From DATDCV01 sp036524155 (GTDB lineage: Bacteria > Verrucomicrobiota > Verrucomicrobiia > Limisphaerales > UBA8199), in contig DATDCV010000108.1 of assembly GCA_036524155.1 (NCBI GenBank), positions 1 to 14,937 of the forward strand: a stretch of DNA of 14,937 nucleotides, given 5' to 3'. The notes under the pieces were generated by a model. The model had not been told where the DNA came from. It saw only the letters and a program-made list of their open reading frames with translations, and did no database searches. Made by a program: the position numbers and the translations under genes. Within the stretch, counting starts at the first letter, position 1; every line of letters begins with the position of its first letter. Below are positions 1 through 6,616 of the stretch, one piece after another.

Positions 1-1
1 C

Positions 2-367
2 GCTGCGTTCGAAAAGGGGGTCTTGCGGGAGTGCGCAGACGCATTGCTGGTGTTTCGGCCGTGGGTCGAGACCCTCGAACCGAGATTCGTCGACCTGCTG
101 CAGCCGTTCCGAGCCTTTCGGTACTACCACCCAGCCCAGCATGGCAGTGCCTCCATGAAGGCCGTTCTGCCAGCCCTGACCGGCCGGGGCTACGAGGACT
201 TCGCAATCCGGGATGGCGACACGGCCAGCCGGGAATACTTGCGGGTCACGTTCGGGAATTCTGAACCAACGGAGCGAGACCGTGTCTACCATCCACTCGA
301 AGAATACTGCGGGCTGGACACCGGAGGGATGTGGCACATCATTTCGGCCCTACGCAACCTCGTCTGA
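2..367 (+). CDS. DUF2779 domain protein, C-terminal part (5' end outside window)
   Basis: The reading frame is open from base 2 and stops at 365-367, so only the last 121 residues are present and the true start lies upstream. Visible family features are a leading AAFEKG segment, FVDLLQPF with an acidic residue, GSASMKAVLPAL, and a closing EEYCGLDTGGM. This order matches the C-terminal DUF2779 domain. I take that domain to be a DnaQ/RNase H-like exonuclease fold, because the spaced acidic residues and the 'GS.S.K.VLP' strand recall DEDD nucleases such as YprB; this is inference, since the biochemical role is not established to my knowledge. The last codons (Asn-Leu-Val-stop) form the left copy of the 33-bp direct repeat that recurs at 6111-6143. 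The gene therefore sits exactly on the left edge of the putative island, and its C-terminus may have been rebuilt or preserved by the insertion. Confidence 0.8.
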   Translation, partial: AAFEKGVLRECADALLVFRPWVETLEPRFVDLLQPFRAFRYYHPAQHGSASMKAVLPALTGRGYEDFAIRDGDTASREYLRVTFGNSEPTERDRVYHPLEEYCGLDTGGMWHIISALRNLV

Positions 368-388
368 GGCCTCCCTGCGTGGCCGCAC
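356..388 (+). repeat. 33-bp direct repeat, left copy (DR-L)
   Basis: The left copy begins AACCTCGTCTGAGG and continues CTCCCTGCGTGGCC. It matches 6111-6143 at 31 of 33 positions, differing at 370/6125 (C/T) and 385/6140 (G/A). Identity starts abruptly at 356 and fades after 388. The first 12 bases are the last codons and stop of the DUF2779 gene. This is the pattern of an attachment site, or of target duplication or recombination at the 3' end of a gene. Confidence 0.85.
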
Positions 389-500
389 TAGATCGCGTCA
401 GTGCGCCAGTAAACCAGGCCTGGCGTTAGGGAATTGTTGAACGCCTCCGCTCGCCAAATCTCTGCTCGCCCCTTCGCTCTGAAACTGAACGACTTGAGGT

Positions 501-530
501 CAAAGGGCTCGGCCGACCGCGGGGCCCTTT
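501..530 (+). terminator. Terminator-like hairpin downstream of the DUF2779 gene
   Basis: AAAGGGC (502-508) pairs with GCCCTTT (524-530) around a 15-base GC-rich loop that can itself pair CGG (510-512) with CCG (517-519). Only a short AT stretch follows. It could stop transcription from the DUF2779 gene 135 bp upstream. The 10-mer GGTCAAAGGG at its left arm recurs at 6037-6046 in the hairpin near the right end of the island. Confidence 0.4.
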
Positions 531-617
531 ATTAGCGGGGAGGACCTGACATGTAAGTTGCGGGCGCTAACTAAAAAGTCTAAGACCTGGTCATCAGCAC
601 TTTTGTGAGAGGCGTTT

Positions 618-701
618 TAGAAACCAGTTCTAGATAACCCGGTGCATGACACACCGGATTGTTTGCATTCCCGGGTTGAACGAAGCTGCGGCGACCGGTC
701 G
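618..701. other. Cluster of inverted repeats, possible structured RNA or element end
   Basis: Four inverted repeats lie within 84 bases. TAGAA/TTCTA (618-622/628-632) has a 5-base loop. CCGGTG/CACCGG (639-644/652-657) has a 7-base loop. AACCCGG/CCGGGTT (636-642/671-677) competes with the previous stem for bases 639-642. CGACCGGTCG (692-701) is a perfect palindrome. Two mutually exclusive stems recall riboswitch or attenuator switching, but no known RNA class is recognised. A remnant of a mobile element end is equally possible. Confidence 0.3.
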
Positions 702-754
702 TGGGGGTCGAAGGGGGCGGTGGGCTATGCGGAAAGTAAGGGTGTAATTCCCTC

Positions 755-1165
755 TTGTCGCTGGCCGTGTCACAGGTGCATTCTCAGCCACTGATGGCAC
801 CGCTGTTGGACGAGGTCACCGACTACACCGTGGAGAAGGTGCGGGCACTCTGCGCCAGCCCGGACGAACTCGCGCGGCCGCTCAGCCGGTCCCGAGCAGC
901 ATGCCTACCGCGCGAAAAAGAAGGAAGCCGCGTTCTTCGTGTCGCGTTTTTCGACTCGTTTTTCGACTACCTCGGTCCGGAACCCCGCGAAATCCTGGAC
1001 GACCTGCAGGAAGAAGGCGTTGCCGACGGCAAACTCCAATTCACGCTGCCCGACGTCCTGAAAGTGATGCCCATTTCCCACCGCGGCAATGTCGAAGTCC
1101 TTGGTAGATTCGGCGGAGCGGATCAAATCTGCAACGTGGTCAAGCAACTCCAATCGCCGCATTAA
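755..1165 (+). pseudogene. Remnant of a type I restriction enzyme R subunit (EcoEI_R_C-like C-terminus)
   Basis: The 411-base open frame, starting at a TTG, encodes pieces typical of the C-terminal domain of EcoEI-type HsdR, the DNA-translocating and cleaving subunit of type I restriction-modification. These are EVTDYTVEKVRALCASPDEL, then FFDYLGPEPREILDDL, then LPDVLKVMPISHRG with VEVLGRFGGAD and a closing VVKQLQ. An intact HsdR would be many times longer and carry helicase motifs, which are absent. Between about 880 and 940 the family-like sequence (GPEQHAYRAKKKEAAFF) is in another frame (positions 843 onward, frame 3), then returns to the first frame near 945. At least two frame changes or a deletion have therefore occurred. 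A perfect 12-bp tandem duplication (945-968) lies at the second change. No hsdM or hsdS is visible. I read it as a dead relic and evidence of a former restriction locus; identification rests on motif recall. Confidence 0.6.
945..968 (+). repeat. 12-bp perfect tandem duplication in the hsdR remnant
   Basis: CGTTTTTCGACT occurs twice with no spacer. In the frame of the remnant it encodes the doubled FFD-S-FFD. Slippage here may mark the point where the reading frame of the former hsdR was damaged. Confidence 0.9.
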
Positions 1166-1181
1166 GCGGCTTGGCAGAGCC

Positions 1182-4100
1182 ATGCAGGACTTATTTCAAT
1201 ACGAAGTTTTCTTGAGCCACAATCAAGCTGACAAGCCGCGGGTGCGGCGGCTGGCGGAACGGCTTCACAAGGCGGGGCTGCGGGTGTGGTTCGATGAATG
1301 GATCATCCAGCCGGGGGACGACATTTACCTGGCTATCGAGCGTGGGCTGGAGGCGTCGCGCACGCTGGTACTCTGCCTGTCGCCGGCGGCGCTGAGATCA
1401 GACTGGGTGGGGCTGGAGCGCAGCACTGTGCTGTTTCGCGATCCGGCCAACGCCGGTCGCCGCTTCATCCCGCTCTTGCTGGCCGACTGTGAACTCCCAG
1501 ATACACTGCGGCGTTACAAATATGTGGATTACCGGGAGGAAACTGAGGATGCCTTTTACCGGCTGCTAGCGGCTTGCCGAACTCAACAGCAATTAGAGCC
1601 CATCCCGGTTGCTCCGCCACGCACGACGAGAAATGGCTGGATGCGGAGGTTGACAGCGGAAGACCGATGGCGGCAGGCGGATGAAGAGGTGCGGAAGAGT
1701 TCACCGCCGGGCGTGAAGCTTGTTCGCACGCTGCGGGGGCACACCGGCGCGATCGGGCGCATCGCATGGTCTCCAGACGGGCGCATGTTGGCGTCGCCGT
1801 CGGAAGACACGACAGTTCGGCTATGGGACGCGGAGTCAGGTGAGTGCCTACGAACGCTGGAAGGACACAAGGGCGGGGTCCGTTGCCTCGCCTTCGACAC
1901 CCGGAGCCACGCGCTCGCTAGTGGAGACAGCGATGGTTGGCTCGCGTACTGGGACCTCGCCACTGCTAAGCCGTTGCGCCTGGGCAAGGTCCATCTCAGA
2001 GAGATAGCTTCCATTAAGTTCAACTCAACAAACAACACTTTGTTTACTGGCAGTTTCGACGGTGAGACTGTGGAGTGGAACCAAGCCGACGGCTCTCGAG
2101 TCAGAACGCTGTTCCAGGGTGGCTTTGATATCCTGAGCGTCGCCTTCGATCCCGGCGGCAAAATACTCGCAACTGGCAGGGAGGACCACAAAATCATACT
2201 GTGGGACACAGTTACTGGTCAGATACTCGACATAATCACAGACGACACGAGGGTTTGCAGTGTCACTTTCAATGCGACGGGCAGGAATCTGGTGAGTGGG
2301 AACAAAGCCGGTATCGTCAAGGTCTTCGGCCAGGGAATGCAACGGTCTTGGCGCTTGCTTCGCAGAATCGAGGGACACACGGCGGCAGTAGTCTGCGTTG
2401 ATTTTGAAGCTGAACAGAGACTCGTTGCTACCGGAGATCGCCAGGGAACTATTCGCTTGTGGATTGCCGAGACGTGGGTCTCACTCGGTGTGATTCAGGA
2501 GCCGGCATCCTCTCTTTGGCTGCGTGGTCTCGCCTTTCATCCGCGACTCCCTCTGCTAGCCACAGTCGGTTCGGACCCAGAAACGCTCAGAGAACATTGC
2601 GATCGCGTGATTCACATTTGGGAACTGGACCTAGCTGTGTTGCTCGGTCAGCCATCGCCACCAACGTTCACCTACACCAGTGCGAAGATTGTGCTGGTAG
2701 GAGAAAGCAACGTTGGCAAATCGTATTTGGCTCACCGGATCGCCACTGGCAAACCCCCTAAAGAGGGCACCATTAAGACCACGCATGGGATGAAGTTCTG
2801 GCCGCTGGACGCAGAGAAGCTAAGCCCAGCGGCGAAGCCACCAGCTGGCCAGCGTCGCGACGTCGTGCTTTGGGACATGGGGGGTCAGGACGAATATCGG
2901 CTGATTCACCAACTCTTCCTCCATGACACCACGGTTGCTCTTTTGTTGTTCGATCCCACGCGCGGCACTGGAGAATTCAAAGAGGTTGAGACGTGGAACA
3001 AGTATTTACAGAAGCAGTTAGTTGCCCGCACTGCTGTAAAACTGCTGGTGGGCGCAAAGGTCGATGAACCCACAAATACAATCGACCGAGCACGTGTGGA
3101 GCGTCTTGTCAATGATTGCGGATTCGCTGGCTACCACGAAACCAGTGCCATCGTTGGCAGGGGCCTCTCCGAATTCTGCGATGCCGTGGCCAAAGCAATT
3201 GACTGGGATGTTCTAGGCAAGACTAGCCGACCGGAGTTCTTTCAACGCATTCGGGACGAGATTGAGAACTGCCGTAGACGAGGGGAAGTGGTCCTTCCAC
3301 TCGTTGAACTAAAGCGTACGATCGTAGCGAAGGATGTCACGCTCCGTTCGGCGGTGACATTCGTGATTGAATTGCTGATCAAGTCTGGGGAAATTGCGCT
3401 CTCTCAAGAAGCTCTCGGTGAGACATTCAAGATTCTCCGATTTCCGCGGAGTCCCTTGCCTGTGGATTCGTTACCAAGTAATCAGGTCCAGTATGCGGCT
3501 GAAGCAATCGAGCAATTCAAGCTTCTATCAAAAGGGGTTGAAAGCGGTACTTTCAGAAACGAGTTCAGTGTTAGCGAGTTGCTTCAGCAAGTAATTCACC
3601 GCGATGTCTGGGCTGTCACGGAACAGCTTGCGATGCAGGGCTTCATCGCATGTACACGCAATTCGACTGGCGAGCTGGTTTTGGTACTTCGCGTGGAAGA
3701 GATTGAACGGTATGCTGGGGCGCTTATTCTCGCAGCCCGCGATAATCCTCGGTGTGTTCCGGCCCTGGAACTCCGATCCGTCGCACAGGAAGGATTCCTG
3801 CTTCCTGGAATCGCCGAGCAAGAACGATTGCCTCGCCACCAAGAGAAGGCCGTTCTCGAATGCACTTTGCAGCTCCTGATCGAGCACGGAATCTGTTTTC
3901 GGCACGAGGGCTTGCTTATCTTTCCTTCACTCTTTGCTCCCACACTTGGCAGTCCCGAAGTCAAGCTACACCATGCCGTATCGCTTTATTACGACTTCGC
4001 CGGGGCCATTGATAACATCTACGCCTCGCTTGTCGCTTGGCTGGTGCTGGCCAAGGAGTTTGGCAGACTGCGGCTCTGGTCAGACCGGGCGGAGTTCGAA

Positions 4101-5555
4101 GTAAAGGATGGAGGCCTATGTGGTCTGATCAAGAGGGGACGGCCCGGCGGCTTTGCCCACCTGGATGTTTATTTTGAGGCAGGCGCTCCAGAACGGCAGC
4201 GCCAAACATTCATCAGCTTTGTAGAAGATCATCTGACGCAAAACGGTGTGGACATTCGCGAGCACGTCGCGATCAAATGCTCCTGCGGGCACGTGTTCGC
4301 TGAGGAAACACTGCGGCAGCGTATTGCCCGTAGTGATAAGGACGTGCTCTGCCCGGTCTGCGAGACACGACACAGCCTGACAGAAGGCGCGACAGTCGCT
4401 CGAAAGCGAGATCCAGGAATCACTCAGCGAACTTGGGCTCTCAGGACGGAGGTCGAAAAACTGCGTGAAGTTGCTGCAAGGGCAGCGGTGCAGGTTCTTG
4501 GTAAGGCCGCAGAAACGGGGCAGGCGACGAGTCCAATACGCTTGCTGCACCTAAGTGATCTGCATTTCAATCAGGACACGCCGGTGCCGGCCCGCCGGCA
4601 ATGGCTACTCGACGACCTTAAACAGAATGGCGGATTAGGATTTAAGGACCTGGATTATCTCGTGATCTCTGGCGACTTCACTGACAGAGGCTCCACAGAG
4701 GGCTTTAAGAAGGCGTACGAGTTCGTGTCAACTTTGACGCAGGAGTTCGGCCTATCTGCCGAACGGTGCATTTTTGTGCCCGGCAATCATGACGTGCAAG
4801 ACTGTCGTGAGGCTTACGAGTGGCGCGACAAGCCCGATGGGCTTAAGGCCGGCGAGTGGGTGAAGCAGGGCGACATTATTCTTGTGCGCAACTCGGAGAA
4901 GTATCCGCTGCGGCTGAAGGCGTTTTCAGACTCGTTCTTCCACGAATTCCTTCAGCGTCCCTACCCGTTGGACTGCACGGCCCAAGGTGTCGCGATTCCG
5001 TTCTGGGAAACTGGCATCCAGTTCCTGGCGCTGAACTCCTGCTGGCAAATTGACCAGTTCAACCGGAAGCGCGCTGGCATGCATGTCGAGGCCGTGGCTA
5101 ACGTCATAAGACAGGCACAGAAACAGGAGGACGAAGCGAGGAAGGTCGGCCAAGTGGCGGATGGCAAGCCGCTGTTACGAATCGCCGTCTGGCACCACGC
5201 AGTGAACGGTCCGGAACAGATGAAGGACACGGAGTTTCTGGGCAATCTTCAGAAGAACGGCGTGCGACTGGCGCTGCATGGGGACGTGCATGAAGAACGC
5301 CGTGACCTTGTCGGACACTGGACAAAACAGAAGTTGTATGTCATCGGCTCCGGAAGCTTCGGGGCTCGCGAAGAAGATCGACCTGAGTCCTCGCCCCGAC
5401 TCTACAATGTGTTGGAGATTCGCCGCGACTTAAAGTCAGTCCGGGTGCATACCCGCTGCCAACCCAAACCAGATGGCCCATGGAAGGGATGGAATGAATG
5501 GCCTCCTCCTGGCGGAGGTGATGGCGGGATCCCCCACTACGACATCGATTTCTGA
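1182..5555 (+). CDS. TIR-WD40-Roc/GTPase-zinc ribbon-metallophosphoesterase giant protein (putative immune receptor)
   Basis: This 1457-residue cytosolic protein has no signal peptide or membrane helix. I chose ATG 1182 because it begins directly at the TIR fold (FQYEVFLSHNQADKP). The in-frame ATG at 1089 would add 31 residues that overlap the hsdR relic. Domains (residues from 1182): TIR 6-133 with SDWVGLE carrying the expected NADase glutamate E79; seven WD40 repeats 180-483; Ras/Roc-like GTPase 501-674 with P-loop GESNVGKS (507-514), DMGGQ (565-569) and GAKVD (624-628) in place of NKxD; winged-helix/COR-like region to about 970 ending LLIFPSLF; zinc ribbon C1033/C1035/C1057/C1060; calcineurin-like phosphoesterase 1119-1409 with D1126/H1128, GDFTDRG (1164-1170), GNHD (1201-1204), HH (1338-1339) and HGDVH (1366-1370). 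All metal ligands are present. Family knowledge: TIRs consume NAD+, and phosphoesterases of this fold cleave nucleic acids or nucleotides. I infer an NLR/Roco-like antiphage sensor with two effectors. Confidence 0.88.
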   Translation: MQDLFQYEVFLSHNQADKPRVRRLAERLHKAGLRVWFDEWIIQPGDDIYLAIERGLEASRTLVLCLSPAALRSDWVGLERSTVLFRDPANAGRRFIPLLLADCELPDTLRRYKYVDYREETEDAFYRLLAACRTQQQLEPIPVAPPRTTRNGWMRRLTAEDRWRQADEEVRKSSPPGVKLVRTLRGHTGAIGRIAWSPDGRMLASPSEDTTVRLWDAESGECLRTLEGHKGGVRCLAFDTRSHALASGDSDGWLAYWDLATAKPLRLGKVHLREIASIKFNSTNNTLFTGSFDGETVEWNQADGSRVRTLFQGGFDILSVAFDPGGKILATGREDHKIILWDTVTGQILDIITDDTRVCSVTFNATGRNLVSGNKAGIVKVFGQGMQRSWRLLRRIEGHTAAVVCVDFEAEQRLVATGDRQGTIRLWIAETWVSLGVIQEPASSLWLRGLAFHPRLPLLATVGSDPETLREHCDRVIHIWELDLAVLLGQPSPPTFTYTSAKIVLVGESNVGKSYLAHRIATGKPPKEGTIKTTHGMKFWPLDAEKLSPAAKPPAGQRRDVVLWDMGGQDEYRLIHQLFLHDTTVALLLFDPTRGTGEFKEVETWNKYLQKQLVARTAVKLLVGAKVDEPTNTIDRARVERLVNDCGFAGYHETSAIVGRGLSEFCDAVAKAIDWDVLGKTSRPEFFQRIRDEIENCRRRGEVVLPLVELKRTIVAKDVTLRSAVTFVIELLIKSGEIALSQEALGETFKILRFPRSPLPVDSLPSNQVQYAAEAIEQFKLLSKGVESGTFRNEFSVSELLQQVIHRDVWAVTEQLAMQGFIACTRNSTGELVLVLRVEEIERYAGALILAARDNPRCVPALELRSVAQEGFLLPGIAEQERLPRHQEKAVLECTLQLLIEHGICFRHEGLLIFPSLFAPTLGSPEVKLHHAVSLYYDFAGAIDNIYASLVAWLVLAKEFGRLRLWSDRAEFEVKDGGLCGLIKRGRPGGFAHLDVYFEAGAPERQRQTFISFVEDHLTQNGVDIREHVAIKCSCGHVFAEETLRQRIARSDKDVLCPVCETRHSLTEGATVARKRDPGITQRTWALRTEVEKLREVAARAAVQVLGKAAETGQATSPIRLLHLSDLHFNQDTPVPARRQWLLDDLKQNGGLGFKDLDYLVISGDFTDRGSTEGFKKAYEFVSTLTQEFGLSAERCIFVPGNHDVQDCREAYEWRDKPDGLKAGEWVKQGDIILVRNSEKYPLRLKAFSDSFFHEFLQRPYPLDCTAQGVAIPFWETGIQFLALNSCWQIDQFNRKRAGMHVEAVANVIRQAQKQEDEARKVGQVADGKPLLRIAVWHHAVNGPEQMKDTEFLGNLQKNGVRLALHGDVHEERRDLVGHWTKQKLYVIGSGSFGAREEDRPESSPRLYNVLEIRRDLKSVRVHTRCQPKPDGPWKGWNEWPPPGGGDGGIPHYDIDF

Positions 5556-5600
5556 GGCGTTATCCGAGGCGTAATGTATTCTCCAGAGCATGTCATCAGT

Positions 5601-5613
5601 GTTGTGACACAAC
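5601..5613. promoter_or_regulatory. Perfect 13-bp palindrome, operator-like
   Basis: GTTGTG-A-CACAAC is a perfect inverted repeat with 6-bp arms, 45 bp after the stop of the giant gene and just before the decayed downstream frame. Its size suits a dimeric repressor site. It may be a leftover promoter element of the lost second gene. No regulator is encoded nearby. Confidence 0.25.
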
Positions 5614-5619
5614 GCGGCG

Positions 5620-6078
5620 GTGTTCACTGCCAAAGCAGGCAGCAAGTGCGGGCTGTTCCTGCACGAGTTCGCGGCGGGGCGGGGCCACTTGCTCCTCTTC
5701 TTTCCGGGTGAAAATTCCAGCGCGGAGACGTGGTTCCATTTCAGGGAATTCGTCCTGGCCCACGCCAAGCGCCGCGCGTTGGATGGCACGGTGGAATTGG
5801 TGAGGTTCTTCGTGTGTCCTGACTGCGGCGACCCGGTGTCGGACAGCTACATGACGCGGTTTCGGTTTCGGGCGCCGACTTCACTTTGCCTGTACCAGCA
5901 CTCTCTGCGCAAACGGCCACAGGAAGACTATGGCCATCTGGAATCGCCGGGATGCTGCAATCTTTCCTTCGCTTGGTCTTTCCACCGCACTGGCCTTGCA
6001 CGGTTTCCAGAGTTATTCAGCCGCATGTCAGCGGTCGGTCAAAGGGGACCGGGTCGGGTCGAAAATGGTCCCTTTTGA
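5620..6078 (+). pseudogene. Fragment of a second Roc/COR-zinc-ribbon protein, related to part of the giant gene
   Basis: The frame opens at a GTG (152 residues). Its first 85 residues align by eye with residues about 975-1045 of the giant protein. Both start with CGL, then have a His-Leu strand (GHLLLFF versus AHLDVYF), an FxxFV..H helix (REFVLAH versus ISFVEDH) and a zinc-ribbon C-x(1-2)-CG knuckle (VCPDCG versus CSCGHVF). The N-terminal TIR/WD40/GTPase part and any C-terminal phosphoesterase are missing. The second CxxC knuckle is not in frame. Another frame from about 5855 carries RGFGF and a Cys-spaced segment that could be its continuation, which suggests a frameshift near 5853. I interpret it as the remnant of a second protein of the same class, truncated by deletion. 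It could instead be a short real protein, but the start in mid-domain argues against that. Confidence 0.55.
6040..6077. repeat. Long hairpin (11-bp stem) near the right island end, REP/terminator-like
   Basis: CAAAGGGGACC (6040-6050) pairs with GGTCCCTTTTG (6067-6077) with one G-T pair and a 16-base loop. Such GGGGACC-type palindromes are common as dispersed intergenic repeats (REP-like) and as inverted ends of small elements. It ends 33 bp before the right direct repeat and overlaps the 3' end of the decayed frame. There is no T-run, so Rho-independent termination is uncertain. Confidence 0.45.
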
Positions 6079-6110
6079 AAGTTTAAGATCCCCATCGTAA
6101 GACACCGATA

Positions 6111-6143
6111 AACCTCGTCTGAGGTCTCCCTGCGTGGCCACAC
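6111..6143 (+). repeat. 33-bp direct repeat, right copy (DR-R)
   Basis: This matches 356-388 at 31 of 33 positions in the same orientation. It reproduces the last codons and stop of the DUF2779 gene, but upstream of 6111 the reading frame has no resemblance to that gene. Only the junction sequence is duplicated. It lies 175 bp from the 3' end of tRNA-His, which is not itself part of the repeat. Confidence 0.85.
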
Positions 6144-6256
6144 GCCGGATCGTCGTTCGATTCAGGTCGATTGCCGACAGATTTGTTCCCGCGTAAATCT
6201 ACGGGCTGCGCCGCCAGAACGCTTGTGTTTGGCCGCGAGAAATTTAACGCATATCG

Positions 6257-6272
6257 TGGCCGGAACCGGCCA
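6257..6272 (-). terminator. Palindromic hairpin downstream of tRNA-His
   Basis: TGGCCGG-AA-CCGGCCA is a perfect inverted repeat that folds on the minus strand as a 6-bp stem with a GTTC loop. It lies 45 bp beyond the tRNA 3' end. It is a plausible transcription stop for tRNA-His, though the tract after it is only AT-rich and not a T-run. Confidence 0.35.
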
Positions 6273-6317
6273 AACTTAAGGGTTCAGTCACACAAGCCCT
6301 GTCGGAGAACAAAGAAA

Positions 6318-6396
6318 TGGGGTGGTCGACGGGATTTGAACCCGCGACAGCCAGATCCACAATCTGGGGCTCTAACCAGGCTGAGCTACGACCACC
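6318..6396 (-). tRNA. tRNA-His (anticodon GTG)
   Basis: The reverse complement folds into a full cloverleaf. The acceptor GTGGTCG pairs with CGACCAC. The D arm is GCTC/GAGC. The anticodon stem is CCAGA/TCTGG around loop TTGTGGA, giving anticodon GTG (plus-strand 6358-6360). The T arm is GCGGG-TTCGAAT-CCCGT. An extra 5' G (G-1, base 6396) faces discriminator C73, the hallmark recognised by histidyl-tRNA synthetase. The 3' CCA is encoded (6318-6320). It decodes CAC/CAT. It sits just outside the right direct repeat and may anchor the original chromosomal order, but it is not the repeated attachment sequence. Confidence 0.97.
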
Positions 6397-6542
6397 ATAA
6401 CCCGGCGAACAAGCTAGTTTTTCAGGCGTCCGCAGTCAAGAACGCGGAGCGCGGAGTTCACGGCGGGCTGGGCGTGAATCGGAGCCCCTGGTCGCTGGAG
6501 GGGCTTCGAGGCCACCGGGTAATGGCGATTGCGACGAAACTC

Positions 6543-6568
6543 GCCCTGCCTGCCTCGGGCAGCAGGGC
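6543..6568. other. Strong GC hairpin upstream of the kinase gene
   Basis: GCCCTG (6543-6548) pairs with CAGGGC (6563-6568), and CTGCC (6550-6554) pairs with GGCAG (6558-6562), with one bulged C and a TCG triloop. A second GC hairpin (GAGCCCCT 6482-6489 with AGGGGCTT 6499-6506) lies 60 bp upstream. They occupy the leader between tRNA-His and the kinase start and could be a terminator, mRNA leader structure or repeat. Confidence 0.35.
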
Positions 6569-6616
6569 CGCGCGCTATCCTCAAATGGCTTTACCTCAAA
6601 CCGCTTTGGCCTAAAG

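Larger units (their letters stand above)
389..754. other. Gene-free stretch inside the left end of the island
   Basis: I find no convincing coding sequence in these 366 bases; the short open frames have no recognisable protein pattern. The stretch holds a terminator-like hairpin (501-530) and a cluster of inverted repeats (618-701), annotated separately. It separates the DUF2779 stop from the hsdR remnant and may contain the debris of the original insertion or the missing upstream part of hsdR. Confidence 0.6.
356..6143. mobile_element. Putative defence island bracketed by 33-bp direct repeats
   Basis: The sequence directly shows two near-identical 33-bp repeats in the same orientation, 5.75 kb apart. 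Between them lie a decayed hsdR piece, an intact TIR-WD40-GTPase-phosphoesterase gene and a decayed fragment of a related protein. Outside them lie a DUF2779 gene and a tRNA-His gene followed by housekeeping genes. By eye the giant gene is less GC-rich than mutL to its right. I infer that the segment entered as a unit, or by successive insertions, next to the 3' end of the DUF2779 gene. No integrase, transposase or recombinase gene is visible inside, so the element would be non-autonomous, or mobilised in trans, or the product of homologous recombination. The exact excision points are unknown. Confidence 0.5.

Noticed and set aside
531..754. Possible group II intron or IS66 end (GTAAG-like start near 554, stem-loops)
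   Set aside because: No domain V pattern, no reverse transcriptase and no matching opposite end could be found, so only unclassified structure is reported.
1089..1181. Upstream ATG start for the giant gene at 1089 (31 extra residues)
   Set aside because: The extra residues lie inside the hsdR relic in another frame and have no TIR character. ATG 1182 begins at the domain. The longer form cannot be fully excluded.
1583..2209. 208-codon minus-strand frame opposite the WD40 region
   Set aside because: It is an antisense shadow of the WD40 repeats, with a Ser/Arg/Pro-rich composition and no motif.
6171..6614. 147-codon open frame across the tRNA-His gene
   Set aside because: Its sequence (GRRDLNPRQPDPQSGALTRLSYDHH) is the well-known translation of an antisense tRNA and is not a gene.
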